DNA from: Carboxydocella sporoproducens DSM 16521
Lineage (GTDB): Bacteria; Bacillota; GCA-003054495; Carboxydocellales; Carboxydocellaceae
Reading direction: 5' to 3'
DNA: 64,000 nucleotides
Assembly (NCBI RefSeq): GCF_900167165.1
Contig: NZ_FUXM01000006.1
Location: forward strand, 1 to 64,000
Shown here: positions 1-7,934 of the stretch, in pieces
Position numbering within the stretch: the first letter of the stretch is position 1
Layout: every line of letters begins with the position of its first letter
Notes under the pieces: model-generated
Databases searched by the model: none
What the model was told of the DNA's origin: nothing
Seen by the model: only the letters and a program-made list of their open reading frames with translations
Translations under genes and position numbers: made by a program

Positions 1-1
1 A

Positions 2-130
2 CAGCATACCATTCGGGGCATGGCCAAAATGAAGCTGCGGTGCGGACTGGCCCTATGTGTTATGCTAGCAATGGCGATAGGGCGAATTCGGGAAAATCAG
101 GCAGAGAAGATGCGGAGCCTGGTAGCTTAA
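2..130 (+). mobile_element. C-terminal end of an IS transposase (partial)
   Basis: An open frame runs in from the left window edge and stops with TAA at 128-130, giving 42 residues. The sequence (around RGMAKMKLRCGLALCVMLA and a final KMRSLVA) is of the kind that ends DDE transposases of the IS1182/ISL-like group found in many thermophilic Clostridia. This is recognised from memory, not from a search. It is the only clearly plus-strand coding stretch in the first 13 kb, which fits an inserted element. The catalytic part and the left terminal repeat lie outside the window, so the family is not certain. The element's right end probably lies somewhere in 300-350, next to the truncated minus-strand gene. 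Confidence 0.55.
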
Positions 131-318
131 AAAGGAGAAGAAAAGCATCTCTAATATGGGCAAAAAGTTACAGGCCGGATGATTAAGAAGTCATTTTAGG
201 GCTAGTGGGATTAGTGCGCCCTTTTTTAGGATTTAAAAAAAGAGAGATACCATTATCCTTGCTAAAGAACTGAATGATAATGTTTAAAAAAAATTATTTA
301 TAATATTTTTAGCAATTT
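131..318. other. Non-coding right flank of the IS element
   Basis: This AT-rich stretch lies between the transposase stop and the end of the truncated minus-strand gene. I see no gene in it. It holds long A runs near 236-245 and 286-295. It is probably the subterminal part of the insertion sequence, but no terminal inverted repeat can be proven because the other end of the element is off the window. Confidence 0.4.
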
Positions 319-525
319 TCATTCTGAAAAAGGGTACATCGCAAAAAGCATGTAAATAGTGTAAAGATATTTAGGATTAGGTACAGTCGATGTTACATCT
401 AAAACACTGGCTACCTTATCAATCGGGCTTTGTTTTTTTAAATAAAACCAGCCAAAGCCTACCACCGCTAGCAAAGACACAGCTAAAATGATATTAATTA
501 AAGTGCTTAATTTAACTTTTTTCAT
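319..525 (-). pseudogene. Truncated membrane-anchored protein, probable NHL-propeller remnant
   Basis: About 68 residues are left. There is an N-terminal membrane anchor (residues about 6-28) and a short linker ending in PNPKYLYTIY. After that the sequence turns into unrelated residues and stops. Secreted NHL-repeat propellers encoded beside multiheme cytochromes often have this layout: one anchor, then a P-K-Y-L-x-x-I-Y strand leading into the first blade. I therefore read this as a propeller gene cut off after its first strand by the insertion element to its left; this is inference. I chose the ATG at 525 because AGGGG lies 5 bases upstream; a GTG at 549 is also possible. It is the last gene of the 17-heme cytochrome/TPR operon. 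Confidence 0.5.
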
Positions 526-555
526 GGTTACCCCTGAAACAGGGCCCACCTCCTG

Positions 556-1191
556 TTACTGCTGTTTAGCTAATTCCTGTTTCAATTGTAAGGCCTCCTG
601 ATAATCAGGGACGAATTTCAGTGCTTTTTCCACATCAGCCCTGGCCTTGGCAATTTCACCCATATCCTTGTATACGCGGGCCCGGGAAACCAGAACATCC
701 GCCGCTCCGCTTTCCAGGCGCAAAGCAATCTCAAATGCCTTTAATGACTTCTCATATTCTTTTTTATCTGCGTACAGTAAAGCCAGATTATACTGGGCCA
801 GAAAGTGCCACTTGTTTTTCTTAACTACCTTTTCTAGATAGCTAATAGCTTCGTCTTTTTTCCCTATTTCCTTATAAGCCAGCCCCAGATTAAAGAGTAC
901 AGCCAGATCATCTGGCTTTGCCAGCTTTTGGGCCTCTTGATATTCCCGCAAAGCCTTATCCTTTTCTCCTCGTCTCAAATACTGATACCCTAAAGCCAGA
1001 TGGCCTCTGGGATCCTTGGGATCCTTTTTCACCACTTCCATAGCAGCCTTGAGCTGGATATCATCAACAGTAACCTGCTCGTACTGGTTCCAGAAGAATT
1101 TATAACCCACAAATAAGCCTGCACTAACGATAAGGACCAGGGATAACGCAAGGATCAAGAGCGCTTTCCCCAGAGATAGTTCTTTTTCCAT
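556..1191 (-). CDS. Membrane-anchored TPR-repeat protein
   Basis: The protein is 211 residues long. One N-terminal transmembrane helix (about 9-31) is followed by about five tetratricopeptide repeats, recognisable by the W/LG-Y-A/P pattern (for example HLALGYQYLRRGEKDKAL and AVLFNLGLAYKEIGKKDEA). TPR domains act as protein-protein scaffolds; a single anchor with the TPR outside suggests a role in assembling or docking the neighbouring c-type cytochromes. It starts 11 bases after the 17-heme cytochrome stop, so it is in that operon. I prefer the second ATG (1191): the AGGAG is 8 bases from it but only 2 bases from the first ATG at 1197. Confidence 0.8.
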   Translation of the reverse strand: MEKELSLGKALLILALSLVLIVSAGLFVGYKFFWNQYEQVTVDDIQLKAAMEVVKKDPKDPRGHLALGYQYLRRGEKDKALREYQEAQKLAKPDDLAVLFNLGLAYKEIGKKDEAISYLEKVVKKNKWHFLAQYNLALLYADKKEYEKSLKAFEIALRLESGAADVLVSRARVYKDMGEIAKARADVEKALKFVPDYQEALQLKQELAKQQ

Positions 1192-1202
1192 GTCCATCGC
1201 TC

Positions 1203-2660
1203 CTATTTCTTTTTCGGTAAAATACGGTGAATAATGATATCCTGATTGCGTTTCTCACCATGACACTTCAAACATAACTGTGTTCGCGGCTCAAGAGTGA
1301 AATATTGATTGGGGGTACCATGGGGTCCATGACAACTGGTACAACGCATGCTGATACCGCGTATAGGATCCGTATATTTGGGCCCGACCGGATGGTTAAT
1401 AGCGGCACGGGCTATTTTACCATGACAGGTTTTACACATATCCAACTGGTCTGCAAAAAGCAAGGGCCTGTATTGCGAACCATGCGGCTGATGGCAATTG
1501 ATACAAAGCCCCTTACCAGCACGACCAACAGCTTTCTTGGCATGGGCCAGACTTTCAAAACCTTCGCGCAGCCAGCCATGGCAGTTATAACACAGCTCAT
1601 TTCCCGGAGCTATGGTCATCCTTTTACCAGGCCCGGAGTGAGGATTGTGGCAGCTAAAACACTCAATCCTACCCGTATCAACCGGGTGATGAGAGGGCAT
1701 ACTAAAGTAGGATCGATACTTGCCATGACAGAGATAACACAACTGACTTCCTGGTTCTAAAACCAAACTCTTATTGTAAGACCCATGCGGTGTATGACAA
1801 CCGGTACATTGTCCTTTGGCAAAGGGAGGATGCTGATAACCAACCTTTGTTTGTTCTGCCTTATCTACATGACAGCTGAAACACAGCTTTTCTTTCGGAT
1901 ATCTCAACATCTTCTCGCCACTGGTAGCATGAGGACCATGACAGCCTATGCAGTTTCCCTCAGCATAAGGCTTATGTTTAACTGGCATACTTCTTTCAGC
2001 CAGGCGGTCATAATGGCAGGAAAAACAGAGTTTATCTCCTGGTAACTTGGTTAGACCTTTGCCTGTCGAGGCATGAGGGGTATGGCAGTCGGTACAATAC
2101 CCTTTCGCAAAAGGCGGGTGTTTACTGGGCAAACCCGCATACCTCATCGCAACAGTATGGCAGGATTGACATAATTGTTGCTCTGGTATTCTCAGTTGCC
2201 TGGGGTAGTCAGATGCATGAGGATCATGGCAATCTATACAGCGCCCTTTAGCAAAGGGAGGGTGCTTAACCGGCATTGCCATTTCGTTTTTCCGATCGAA
2301 ATGACAGGTAGCGCACAGCTTATCAATCTCAACTACAAATTCTTTTTTACCACTACCTACGGTATGAGGGACATGACAGTCTGTGCACTGCCAGCGCACA
2401 AAAGGGGCATGTTGATATTTCTTGCGAAAATCAGCACTTTTATCGGAATGGCAGGTGCCACATACTTTGCGGTCACCTTCACCACTTTTTCCTGGTTCTT
2501 TTGCTCCATCAGTATTTAGCAAACCATCTATCTGAACCAATCCAGCCAGCTTTTCTATTCCATTCTGGAGAAGCTGTCGGCCGGTATCGGTAATTAACAT
2601 GGTAAAAACTAGAGCCACCGCTGTAATAATCGACACTATGTAACTCAGCCAGCGCCCCAT
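1203..2660 (-). CDS. 17-heme c-type cytochrome, doubled-CXXCH family
   Basis: The protein has 485 residues with one N-terminal membrane helix (about 5-25 from the chosen start). I count 17 CXXCH heme motifs, evenly spaced as alternating pairs with recurring HPPFAKG and PHG/PHA segments, the hallmark of the doubled-CXXCH family. The heme domain should lie outside the membrane and carry electrons along a heme wire. It heads an operon with the TPR protein and the truncated NHL-like gene. An upstream ATG (2690) has no ribosome binding site; AAGGGG sits 9 bases before the ATG at 2660, so I use that. The regular repeats are in the protein and there is no DNA tandem array. The terminal electron acceptor (Fe(III), electrode or other) cannot be told from sequence. 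Confidence 0.93.
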   Translation of the reverse strand: MGRWLSYIVSIITAVALVFTMLITDTGRQLLQNGIEKLAGLVQIDGLLNTDGAKEPGKSGEGDRKVCGTCHSDKSADFRKKYQHAPFVRWQCTDCHVPHTVGSGKKEFVVEIDKLCATCHFDRKNEMAMPVKHPPFAKGRCIDCHDPHASDYPRQLRIPEQQLCQSCHTVAMRYAGLPSKHPPFAKGYCTDCHTPHASTGKGLTKLPGDKLCFSCHYDRLAERSMPVKHKPYAEGNCIGCHGPHATSGEKMLRYPKEKLCFSCHVDKAEQTKVGYQHPPFAKGQCTGCHTPHGSYNKSLVLEPGSQLCYLCHGKYRSYFSMPSHHPVDTGRIECFSCHNPHSGPGKRMTIAPGNELCYNCHGWLREGFESLAHAKKAVGRAGKGLCINCHQPHGSQYRPLLFADQLDMCKTCHGKIARAAINHPVGPKYTDPIRGISMRCTSCHGPHGTPNQYFTLEPRTQLCLKCHGEKRNQDIIIHRILPKKK

Positions 2661-2837
2661 GGAAATCGGCCCCTTTCCCCAACCAACCATCGGATTGTGA
2701 TATTTATTACATTTTTCCTCATTTGTGGGCTGATCTCTGTTGCCAGCGGTGCCCTTCGCTTGTGTTTAATTTATCATTTCGACAAATATTGCAAAAATCC
2801 TTCCTTAGTCAGCCCTGCTTAAAAAATTTTATTAGAT

Positions 2838-2864
2838 AAAGGGACAGCGTATTGCTGTCCCTTT
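2838..2864 (-). terminator. Probable intrinsic terminator after 12-heme cytochrome
   Basis: An inverted repeat with 10-bp arms (2838-2847 and 2855-2864) and a 7-base loop directly follows the stop of the 12-heme cytochrome gene. The downstream T tract is late and interrupted. It separates the NapC-type pair from the 17-heme operon. Confidence 0.6.
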
Positions 2865-4052
2865 TTAGGTTTTGCCACCATTGGTGTGACACCGGAAGCA
2901 GTTGGATGTATCGTGACACTCAAAACAGCGACCGGTACCAGTACCTTTTTCCTTCACATATTTAGGATGAATTTGACGCCAGTTAGACGGGTGTGAACTG
3001 GGCCCTTGCGGTTTACCGCTTTGTACCCCCCCGTTTTGATTGCTCCCACCTGTGAAAGTAGTTTGCCCTGGTAAAACCGTTGGTCCATGACATTTAGCAC
3101 AATAAGTAGTGGTCGCTGTAGAATTGACTGCTGGTTTATTTTGATCATGACAGATGAAACAACCATCTTTATCCTTGCGAGCCGAATGTTTGTGGACTAT
3201 CTTCCAGTCAGCAGTATGGCTTTGCGGCCATTTCCTGTGACAGGTATAACAGAAAACATTGCCCCGGACATAATCCCTGGTTGAGACTTTTGTTCCCTCC
3301 TGAGTTTGCAATGAGAATGAATGGCACTTATTACAGTAATCAATGTCCTTCATAGCCAGTCGGCCATGCTGATACCACCAGTCCTCCTGTTCATGGTTGG
3401 TAGGTATAGCAATAGTCTTATGACAGGCCTCACAACGAGTGGTAACATTCCGTTTGGTATGACATTCCAGACAGGTATTCATTTTGGGTTTGGCCAGCTT
3501 ACCATCAGTCTGTTCTCTTGCTACTGTCTCATTCCAGGCCAGAAACTGAATCCTGGTAGTCACTTTCCGTTTGGCAATTTCCCCATGAGCTACACCGCTG
3601 TGGCAATCAACACAGTAAACCCCTTTGGCATCATGGCGATCATGGGGGATTATCAAGTCCCCGGAAACAGTGAACTGACGATTACCAGGCGAATGGCATT
3701 TCTTACAGGTATTATTGGGAATGGGATTTTCCATTTTAATCGGCCGTGGATAGGTACCGGTAAAGTGGAGGTAGACCTCTTTAACTGCACTGATTTTATG
3801 GATGAGCAGACTGGCCAACCCCGGCTCAATATGGCATTCGGTGCAACGAAATTGACGATGAGATGTTACTTGCCAGGTATAATACTCAGGTCTCATCTCA
3901 TGACAGGATTGACAAAAATCCGGCTCCATCGTAATCTGGATAGCCCCTACTGTCGCAACCCCGATAAAAATCAGTAGTCCGCAGACCAGTATGAAAGCCT
4001 TTAACCGGTTTTCTGTCGTACTGAGGTCCAGCTTTAACCTCCACTTACCCAT
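2865..4052 (-). CDS. NapC/NirT-type 12-heme cytochrome c
   Basis: The protein has 395 residues. An N-terminal membrane helix (about 19-41) is followed by the NapC/NirT signature, with a first heme motif FCQSCH and EMRPEY immediately after, then CTECHIEPG. I count 12 CXXCH motifs. The first four match the tetraheme NapC quinol-oxidising domain; the remaining eight form a C-terminal extension, with the last two only four residues apart. The likely role is to take electrons from menaquinol in the membrane and pass them to extracellular cytochromes. It lies 20 bases downstream of a 10-heme paralogue, and the two share one transcript. Confidence 0.92.
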   Translation of the reverse strand: MGKWRLKLDLSTTENRLKAFILVCGLLIFIGVATVGAIQITMEPDFCQSCHEMRPEYYTWQVTSHRQFRCTECHIEPGLASLLIHKISAVKEVYLHFTGTYPRPIKMENPIPNNTCKKCHSPGNRQFTVSGDLIIPHDRHDAKGVYCVDCHSGVAHGEIAKRKVTTRIQFLAWNETVAREQTDGKLAKPKMNTCLECHTKRNVTTRCEACHKTIAIPTNHEQEDWWYQHGRLAMKDIDYCNKCHSFSLQTQEGTKVSTRDYVRGNVFCYTCHRKWPQSHTADWKIVHKHSARKDKDGCFICHDQNKPAVNSTATTTYCAKCHGPTVLPGQTTFTGGSNQNGGVQSGKPQGPSSHPSNWRQIHPKYVKEKGTGTGRCFECHDTSNCFRCHTNGGKT

Positions 4053-4072
4053 TATCCCCTATCCTCCTAATA

Positions 4073-5092
4073 TTAGTGGCAACGGTCACAGGTAATGCGA
4101 GCCGGTGCCTGTGGTCCTTCTTTGCTGGTTTGACTGTGGCAGGCAAAACAGTTGTTAATGCCTTTAGCTGCCACTTGAGTTTTGTGCATTTTCCTCCACG
4201 TAGCCTCTTTATGGCTGGCAGGGGCCTGGCTGTGACAATTCACACAGTATTCATTGCCCCAGGCATAGGCAACGGCCTTATTGGTGTGTACCACCTGTTT
4301 TACAGTCATCCCATAGTTATGGCAGGACTTACAAACATTAATATCTTTTTCAGCATCTTTACCATGCTGCGGCAACCATGCTGCTACCGGTGTATGATTA
4401 TCCGGAGTCTTGATGGTAGCATGACAGGTTTCACACTTGATGGATTGCTTGTTCTTCACATGGCATGCAATACAGTCGTCCATGTCTGCTTTAGTGAATT
4501 CGCGAATAGTCTGCTGTTTTCCGTCGTCTAATGTCCATGCCGCCAGATCGCCTTTTTTCACAGCCGTTGGTGACCCTTCAGTAATCATACCCCTTTCGGA
4601 AATCTTGCCGTGAGCCACCCCTGCGTGACAATCCACACAGTAGACCTCTGTAATTTTGCTCTCAATATGTCTGGTATGAGGGATCTTTATATCCCCGGAA
4701 ACAGTGAATTTACGAGTAGTGATAGAGTGACATTTCTCACAAACGAAATTCTCAATTTTGTGTGACATTTTAATCGGAGTAGGATAAGTATTGGTAGCGT
4801 ATAAATATAATTCCTTCATCGCCCCGATCTTGTGCTTGATCAGGTTAAAAACACCGGGCTCTATGTGACACTCCGTACAGCGGATATTGCTGTGGGAGGT
4901 CGCCTGCCAGGTTCGATACTCAGGCTTCATGATGTGACAGGTCTGGCAAAACTCAGGGTACATAGTCAGCTGAATTGCCGTAACTGTGGCCACACCAATG
5001 AAGATAAGCAGACCGCTGACCAGAATGAACAGTTTCAGCTTATCTTCTGTCTTGCTGAGATCGAACTGCAGCCATTTTGGCCTCAGACCCAT
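4073..5092 (-). CDS. NapC/NirT-type 10-heme cytochrome c
   Basis: The protein has 339 residues and is a paralogue of the 12-heme gene beside it, with the same N-terminal anchor, the FCQTCH..MKPEY first heme site and CTECHIEPG. I count 10 CXXCH motifs, the last being the final four or five residues (CDRCH), so the protein ends on a heme site. The start at 5092 has an AAGGAGGGAG box 6 bases upstream; the longer frame to 5134 has none. Two NapC-type quinol dehydrogenases side by side suggest alternative electron routes, or one dedicated to output and one to input. Confidence 0.92.
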   Translation of the reverse strand: MGLRPKWLQFDLSKTEDKLKLFILVSGLLIFIGVATVTAIQLTMYPEFCQTCHIMKPEYRTWQATSHSNIRCTECHIEPGVFNLIKHKIGAMKELYLYATNTYPTPIKMSHKIENFVCEKCHSITTRKFTVSGDIKIPHTRHIESKITEVYCVDCHAGVAHGKISERGMITEGSPTAVKKGDLAAWTLDDGKQQTIREFTKADMDDCIACHVKNKQSIKCETCHATIKTPDNHTPVAAWLPQHGKDAEKDINVCKSCHNYGMTVKQVVHTNKAVAYAWGNEYCVNCHSQAPASHKEATWRKMHKTQVAAKGINNCFACHSQTSKEGPQAPARITCDRCH

Positions 5093-5135
5093 GAAAACTC
5101 CCTCCTTGTTATGACATTCACATTCTTGCAGCAAT

Positions 5136-5159
5136 GGACGTCGAATATATTCGCCGTCC
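5136..5159. promoter_or_regulatory. 24-bp imperfect palindrome upstream of cytochrome operon
   Basis: GGACG-T-CGAATATATTCG-C-CGTCC reads as a dyad with only one non-matching pair; its central 12 bases are a perfect palindrome. It lies 44-67 bases before the 10-heme cytochrome start and has no T tract on the minus strand, so an operator is more likely than a terminator. The binding protein is unknown. Confidence 0.45.
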
Positions 5160-5194
5160 TTCTCTACAATTCCTCTTTTTTGTCAGGAAAATTT

Positions 5195-6163
5195 TTAGTA
5201 ATTCCGCCGATTTATGAAATGAGCCAGCTTCTCCAGCAAATCACGGGTTGGATTGACCGGGAGTATGGCCAATTCGCGCAAACCTTTCTCCACAAAGCGT
5301 CGACTGATTTCCCTGGTTTTCTCAATAGCACCAGCTGCTGAGATCAGCTGGATTGCTTCCTTGATTTCCTTTTCCCCTTTTTCGCGCGCAGCCAGGATTT
5401 CAGCCAGCCGGGAATTTTCTCCGTAATATCTAAGGGCAAAAATCATCGGCAAAGTCATAATCCCCTGACGAATATCTCCACCTATGGGTTTTCCCAGTTT
5501 TTTCTGGTCAGCAGTTAGATCAAGAATATCATCGGTAATTTGAAAGGCCATACCAATATAGTGGCCAAAACGACCCAGGGCCCGCACAACCGCTCGTTCC
5601 GCCCCTGCTGCCAGGGCCCCACAGCGGCAAGATGCTGCAATCAACAGGGCAGTCTTCCTTTCAATCCGGTAGAAATAGTCCTTTATAGTTTGCCTGATAT
5701 CAAAAGCAGTAAGGATTTGCTGGATTTCGCCTTCGCACATCTTAACACTGGTGGTAGCCAAAATGCCACTTATTTCCCTGTTACCGATACTATGAATCAA
5801 CTGCAAGGAACGGGCAAAAATATGGTCGCCGGCATGCATGGACATCCTGTTGCCCCATTTGGCCCGCACAGTAGGTAGACCGCGTCTTGTGCTCGAGGCA
5901 TCAATCACATCATCATGGACCAGAGAGGCCATATGTATAAGCTCTAAAGCCACTGCCAGCGGTATCATTTTCTTGAGATCATAATTGCTAAACTTGCCCG
6001 AAATCAGGGCAAAAGCAGGACGCAAACGTTTCCCTCCCGCTGCCAGCAAGTGGGAAGAAGCCTCCTCCAGGACAGGAATTGGCCCTTTTACTGCTTCCTG
6101 CAGCTCCTTCTCTACCAGTTGCAAATCACTACTGATTTCACCAAAAATATTCCAGGTATTCAT
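5195..6163 (-). CDS. Polyprenyl (heptaprenyl-type) diphosphate synthase
   Basis: A trans-isoprenyl diphosphate synthase of 322 residues. It adds isopentenyl diphosphate to an allylic primer to make the menaquinone side chain. Both aspartate-rich motifs are present: LVHDDVIDAS near residue 82 and QITDDILDL near residue 210, with GGKRLRPA (residue about 45) for substrate binding. The length is normal for HepT/IspB-type enzymes. I chose the ATG at 6163 because family members start just before this point; the frame is open to 6232 (TTG/ATG), but that stretch looks like leader DNA with TATATATA. It precedes the cytochrome operon, in keeping with menaquinone as its electron donor. Chain length cannot be read from sequence. 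Confidence 0.88.
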   Translation of the reverse strand: MNTWNIFGEISSDLQLVEKELQEAVKGPIPVLEEASSHLLAAGGKRLRPAFALISGKFSNYDLKKMIPLAVALELIHMASLVHDDVIDASSTRRGLPTVRAKWGNRMSMHAGDHIFARSLQLIHSIGNREISGILATTSVKMCEGEIQQILTAFDIRQTIKDYFYRIERKTALLIAASCRCGALAAGAERAVVRALGRFGHYIGMAFQITDDILDLTADQKKLGKPIGGDIRQGIMTLPMIFALRYYGENSRLAEILAAREKGEKEIKEAIQLISAAGAIEKTREISRRFVEKGLRELAILPVNPTRDLLEKLAHFINRRNY

Positions 6164-6251
6164 TAAATAGTTGCATCCTTTCTTCTCGTCAACTGCTTGG
6201 ACACATAGATATATATATTCAATCTCCATCAAAAAATTCCTGCTTAGAAAA

Positions 6252-6279
6252 AAGACTGTCAGCCTTAGCCGACAGTCTT
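6252..6279 (-). terminator. Intrinsic terminator of the formate dehydrogenase/tatA operon
   Basis: AAGACTGTC and GACAGTCTT form a 9-bp stem with a 10-base loop, followed on the minus strand by six T residues. It overlaps the end of tatA. Confidence 0.8.
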
Positions 6280-6486
6280 ATTGCTGTCTCCTTCCGATTT
6301 GGGCTCATCTTTTACCGCTTCGGTTATTTCCTTTTGCACTTCCCGGGAGGCCCGCTTAAACTCATTGATACTTTTCCCCAGAGCCCTACCTACATCCGGT
6401 AATTTACCCGGGCCAAAAATAATCAGTGCCAGCACCAGAATGACAATTAACTCCGGCATACCCAGACCGCCAATAAAACCAAACAT
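6265..6486 (-). CDS. tatA: Sec-independent translocase subunit TatA/TatE
   Basis: The protein has 73 residues in the classical TatA layout: a short N-terminal membrane helix (about 10-25), the FGPGKLPDVGRALGKS hinge and amphipathic helix, and a charged tail. TatA forms the pore that moves folded proteins across the membrane. It is the last gene of the formate dehydrogenase operon, whose catalytic subunit carries a twin-arginine signal, so it probably serves that enzyme. No tatC is present in this window and must be elsewhere. Confidence 0.93.
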   Translation of the reverse strand: MFGFIGGLGMPELIVILVLALIIFGPGKLPDVGRALGKSINEFKRASREVQKEITEAVKDEPKSEGDSNKTVG

Positions 6487-6491
6487 GAGAC

Positions 6492-7190
6492 TTATTCCTC
6501 CTTCTGGTTGACAAAGTTGAGGGCTATTGATTCAGCATCCAGCAACCAGGGATGAACATCCTGCTTGCCAGTGCGCAAATCCAGAACCTTTAAAGAATAT
6601 CCGCACTTCCTACAGCTATCCAGTTGCCAGCCCGGCAGTTCCTCGGCCTTGCGGTAATACAAGGTCTCATGGTCGCGATTACCACAGGCCGGACAGGCAA
6701 GAGCAGGATAATCCCAGCGGGTAGTACAGCTGCCACAAACCAGCTGTCTGGCCCCACCTGGTCCGCTCAGTACTGCCAGCAAAGGGATACTGCCACAGAG
6801 AGGACAGTGGGCGATATTATTTTTAGTTTCCAATTCCTTTTTTAGCATTTCTTTTTGTTGTTTAAGGATTGGATAGAAAATCAAGGTTCGCACCCAGGCA
6901 GCCTCCGTTTGCCCGGGTTGATAGGCCCAGAGGCCATTTATATCCATGGTTAGGAATTCCTGAAATAACCGCTGCCAGTCCTCCTTTTTCTCCGGCTTCA
7001 GTTCCTGTAAAAATGCCTGCCATCCCAGTAAATACTGGCGCCAGTCATCAGCATCTGCTTGCCAGCGGCAATCGGCCAGCAAAAAAGGCTGTCCCTCCAT
7101 ACTTTCTGCCAGTTCTACCTGTAGACTGACCGGGGGCTGATTTTCTGCAAAAGCCAGAATTCGTTTAACTACCTGCACTAATTCCTGCAT
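6492..7190 (-). CDS. fdhE: FdhE-like formate dehydrogenase accessory protein
   Basis: The protein has 232 residues. The C-terminal half carries four CXXC-type zinc/iron sites: CPLCG (about 134), CGSC (about 156), CPACG (about 171) and CRKCG (about 195). This is the pattern of FdhE, which is needed to make active Tat-exported formate dehydrogenases. The N-terminal half is poorly conserved, as is usual. It lies between the gamma subunit and tatA. A terminator-like hairpin upstream (7245-7263) may reduce its expression relative to the enzyme subunits. Confidence 0.82.
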   Translation of the reverse strand: MQELVQVVKRILAFAENQPPVSLQVELAESMEGQPFLLADCRWQADADDWRQYLLGWQAFLQELKPEKKEDWQRLFQEFLTMDINGLWAYQPGQTEAAWVRTLIFYPILKQQKEMLKKELETKNNIAHCPLCGSIPLLAVLSGPGGARQLVCGSCTTRWDYPALACPACGNRDHETLYYRKAEELPGWQLDSCRKCGYSLKVLDLRTGKQDVHPWLLDAESIALNFVNQKEE

Positions 7191-7234
7191 TAGACATCCC
7201 TAACCTTTCTTTATAATTATCGCATAAACAGAAG

Positions 7235-7263
7235 GAAAAAACAAGGGAGGGTAATACCCTCCC
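7235..7263 (-). terminator. Terminator-like hairpin between FDH gamma subunit and fdhE
   Basis: GGGAGGGTA (7245-7253) and TACCCTCCC (7255-7263) form a 9-bp stem with a one-base loop as written, followed on the minus strand by TTGTTTTTT. As fdhE and tatA follow without another obvious promoter, it is probably a partial terminator. Confidence 0.65.
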
Positions 7264-7271
7264 CGGCAGGG

Positions 7272-7934
7272 TTAGCCCCGCATTTTCCCCTTGATCTCCT
7301 GATACCACAGGGGGTAATGGCTTTTGGCAAATTCCGCATCCACATAACCGCTCAACATACCGTTGATAGCCTCGTTGGTCTTGGGATGAAAAAGAGCCAA
7401 ATAGGCATGACCGATCATAGCTGTAAAGGTCAGGACAAAAGCCAGATCGTGAACGATCAGGGCCAGTTGCTGGGTTCCCTGGCTGAAGCCCTGGGGGAAC
7501 CAGAGGATCAACCCGCTGATTGCCAGCAAAGTGCAACCTACCAGCTGCAGCAAGGAGTTAACCTTTTCACCGGCATTGAAGCGGCCCTGGGGCGGTACTT
7601 CGACATGAGCTCCAAAAAACTCTTTGACAAAGGCACCAAAGAAGGCGAAATCATTGGCACCCCAGCGAAAAACATGGCTCATCCATTCTTTGAAACCTGC
7701 CGGATTGGCAAACAGCGAGAGAATCGGCAGGACAATAAACCCTACTGCTGCAATCCGGTGCAGAAGCCGGGCCCCTTGCATGCCTCCGAATAGAGGTGCC
7801 AGGAAGTCCAGGACATCCATGTAAATCAACATGCCAGTAAAGGCAAGGAGCAGGAATGTCACTGTATGGGACCAGTGGGCAAACCGGGCCACCGCCCCGA
7901 AGCGTAAAACCTTTTCCCCGCTTTTAGGCGCCAT
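7272..7934 (-). CDS. fdnI: Formate dehydrogenase gamma subunit, cytochrome b556
   Basis: The protein has 220 residues with four predicted membrane helices and histidines in helices 1, 2 and 4 (for example RFAHWSH, LHRIAA, HDLAF, GHAYLALFHP), typical of the diheme cytochrome b of formate dehydrogenase-N/O. It carries electrons from the iron-sulfur subunit to menaquinone. Its start overlaps the beta subunit stop by 11 bases, so the two are translationally coupled. The gene symbol follows the E. coli homologue by family resemblance only. Confidence 0.9.
   Translation of the reverse strand: MAPKSGEKVLRFGAVARFAHWSHTVTFLLLAFTGMLIYMDVLDFLAPLFGGMQGARLLHRIAAVGFIVLPILSLFANPAGFKEWMSHVFRWGANDFAFFGAFVKEFFGAHVEVPPQGRFNAGEKVNSLLQLVGCTLLAISGLILWFPQGFSQGTQQLALIVHDLAFVLTFTAMIGHAYLALFHPKTNEAINGMLSGYVDAEFAKSHYPLWYQEIKGKMRG

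Noticed and set aside
1203-2660. Periodic DNA pattern that could suggest a repeat array.
   Set aside because: The period is that of paired CXXCH heme motifs in the protein. Spacing and bases vary too much for a CRISPR or tandem repeat.
2691-2837. Possible cyclic-di-GMP (GEMM) riboswitch leader, since cytochrome genes often have one.
   Set aside because: An AGGGCA and a GGGC/GCCC pairing are present, but the conserved GEMM core and tetraloop receptor are not.
7165-7536. 123-codon minus-strand frame overlapping the FDH gamma subunit.
   Set aside because: It is a shadow in another frame of a gene with clear membrane and heme-ligand pattern, and it crosses a terminator.
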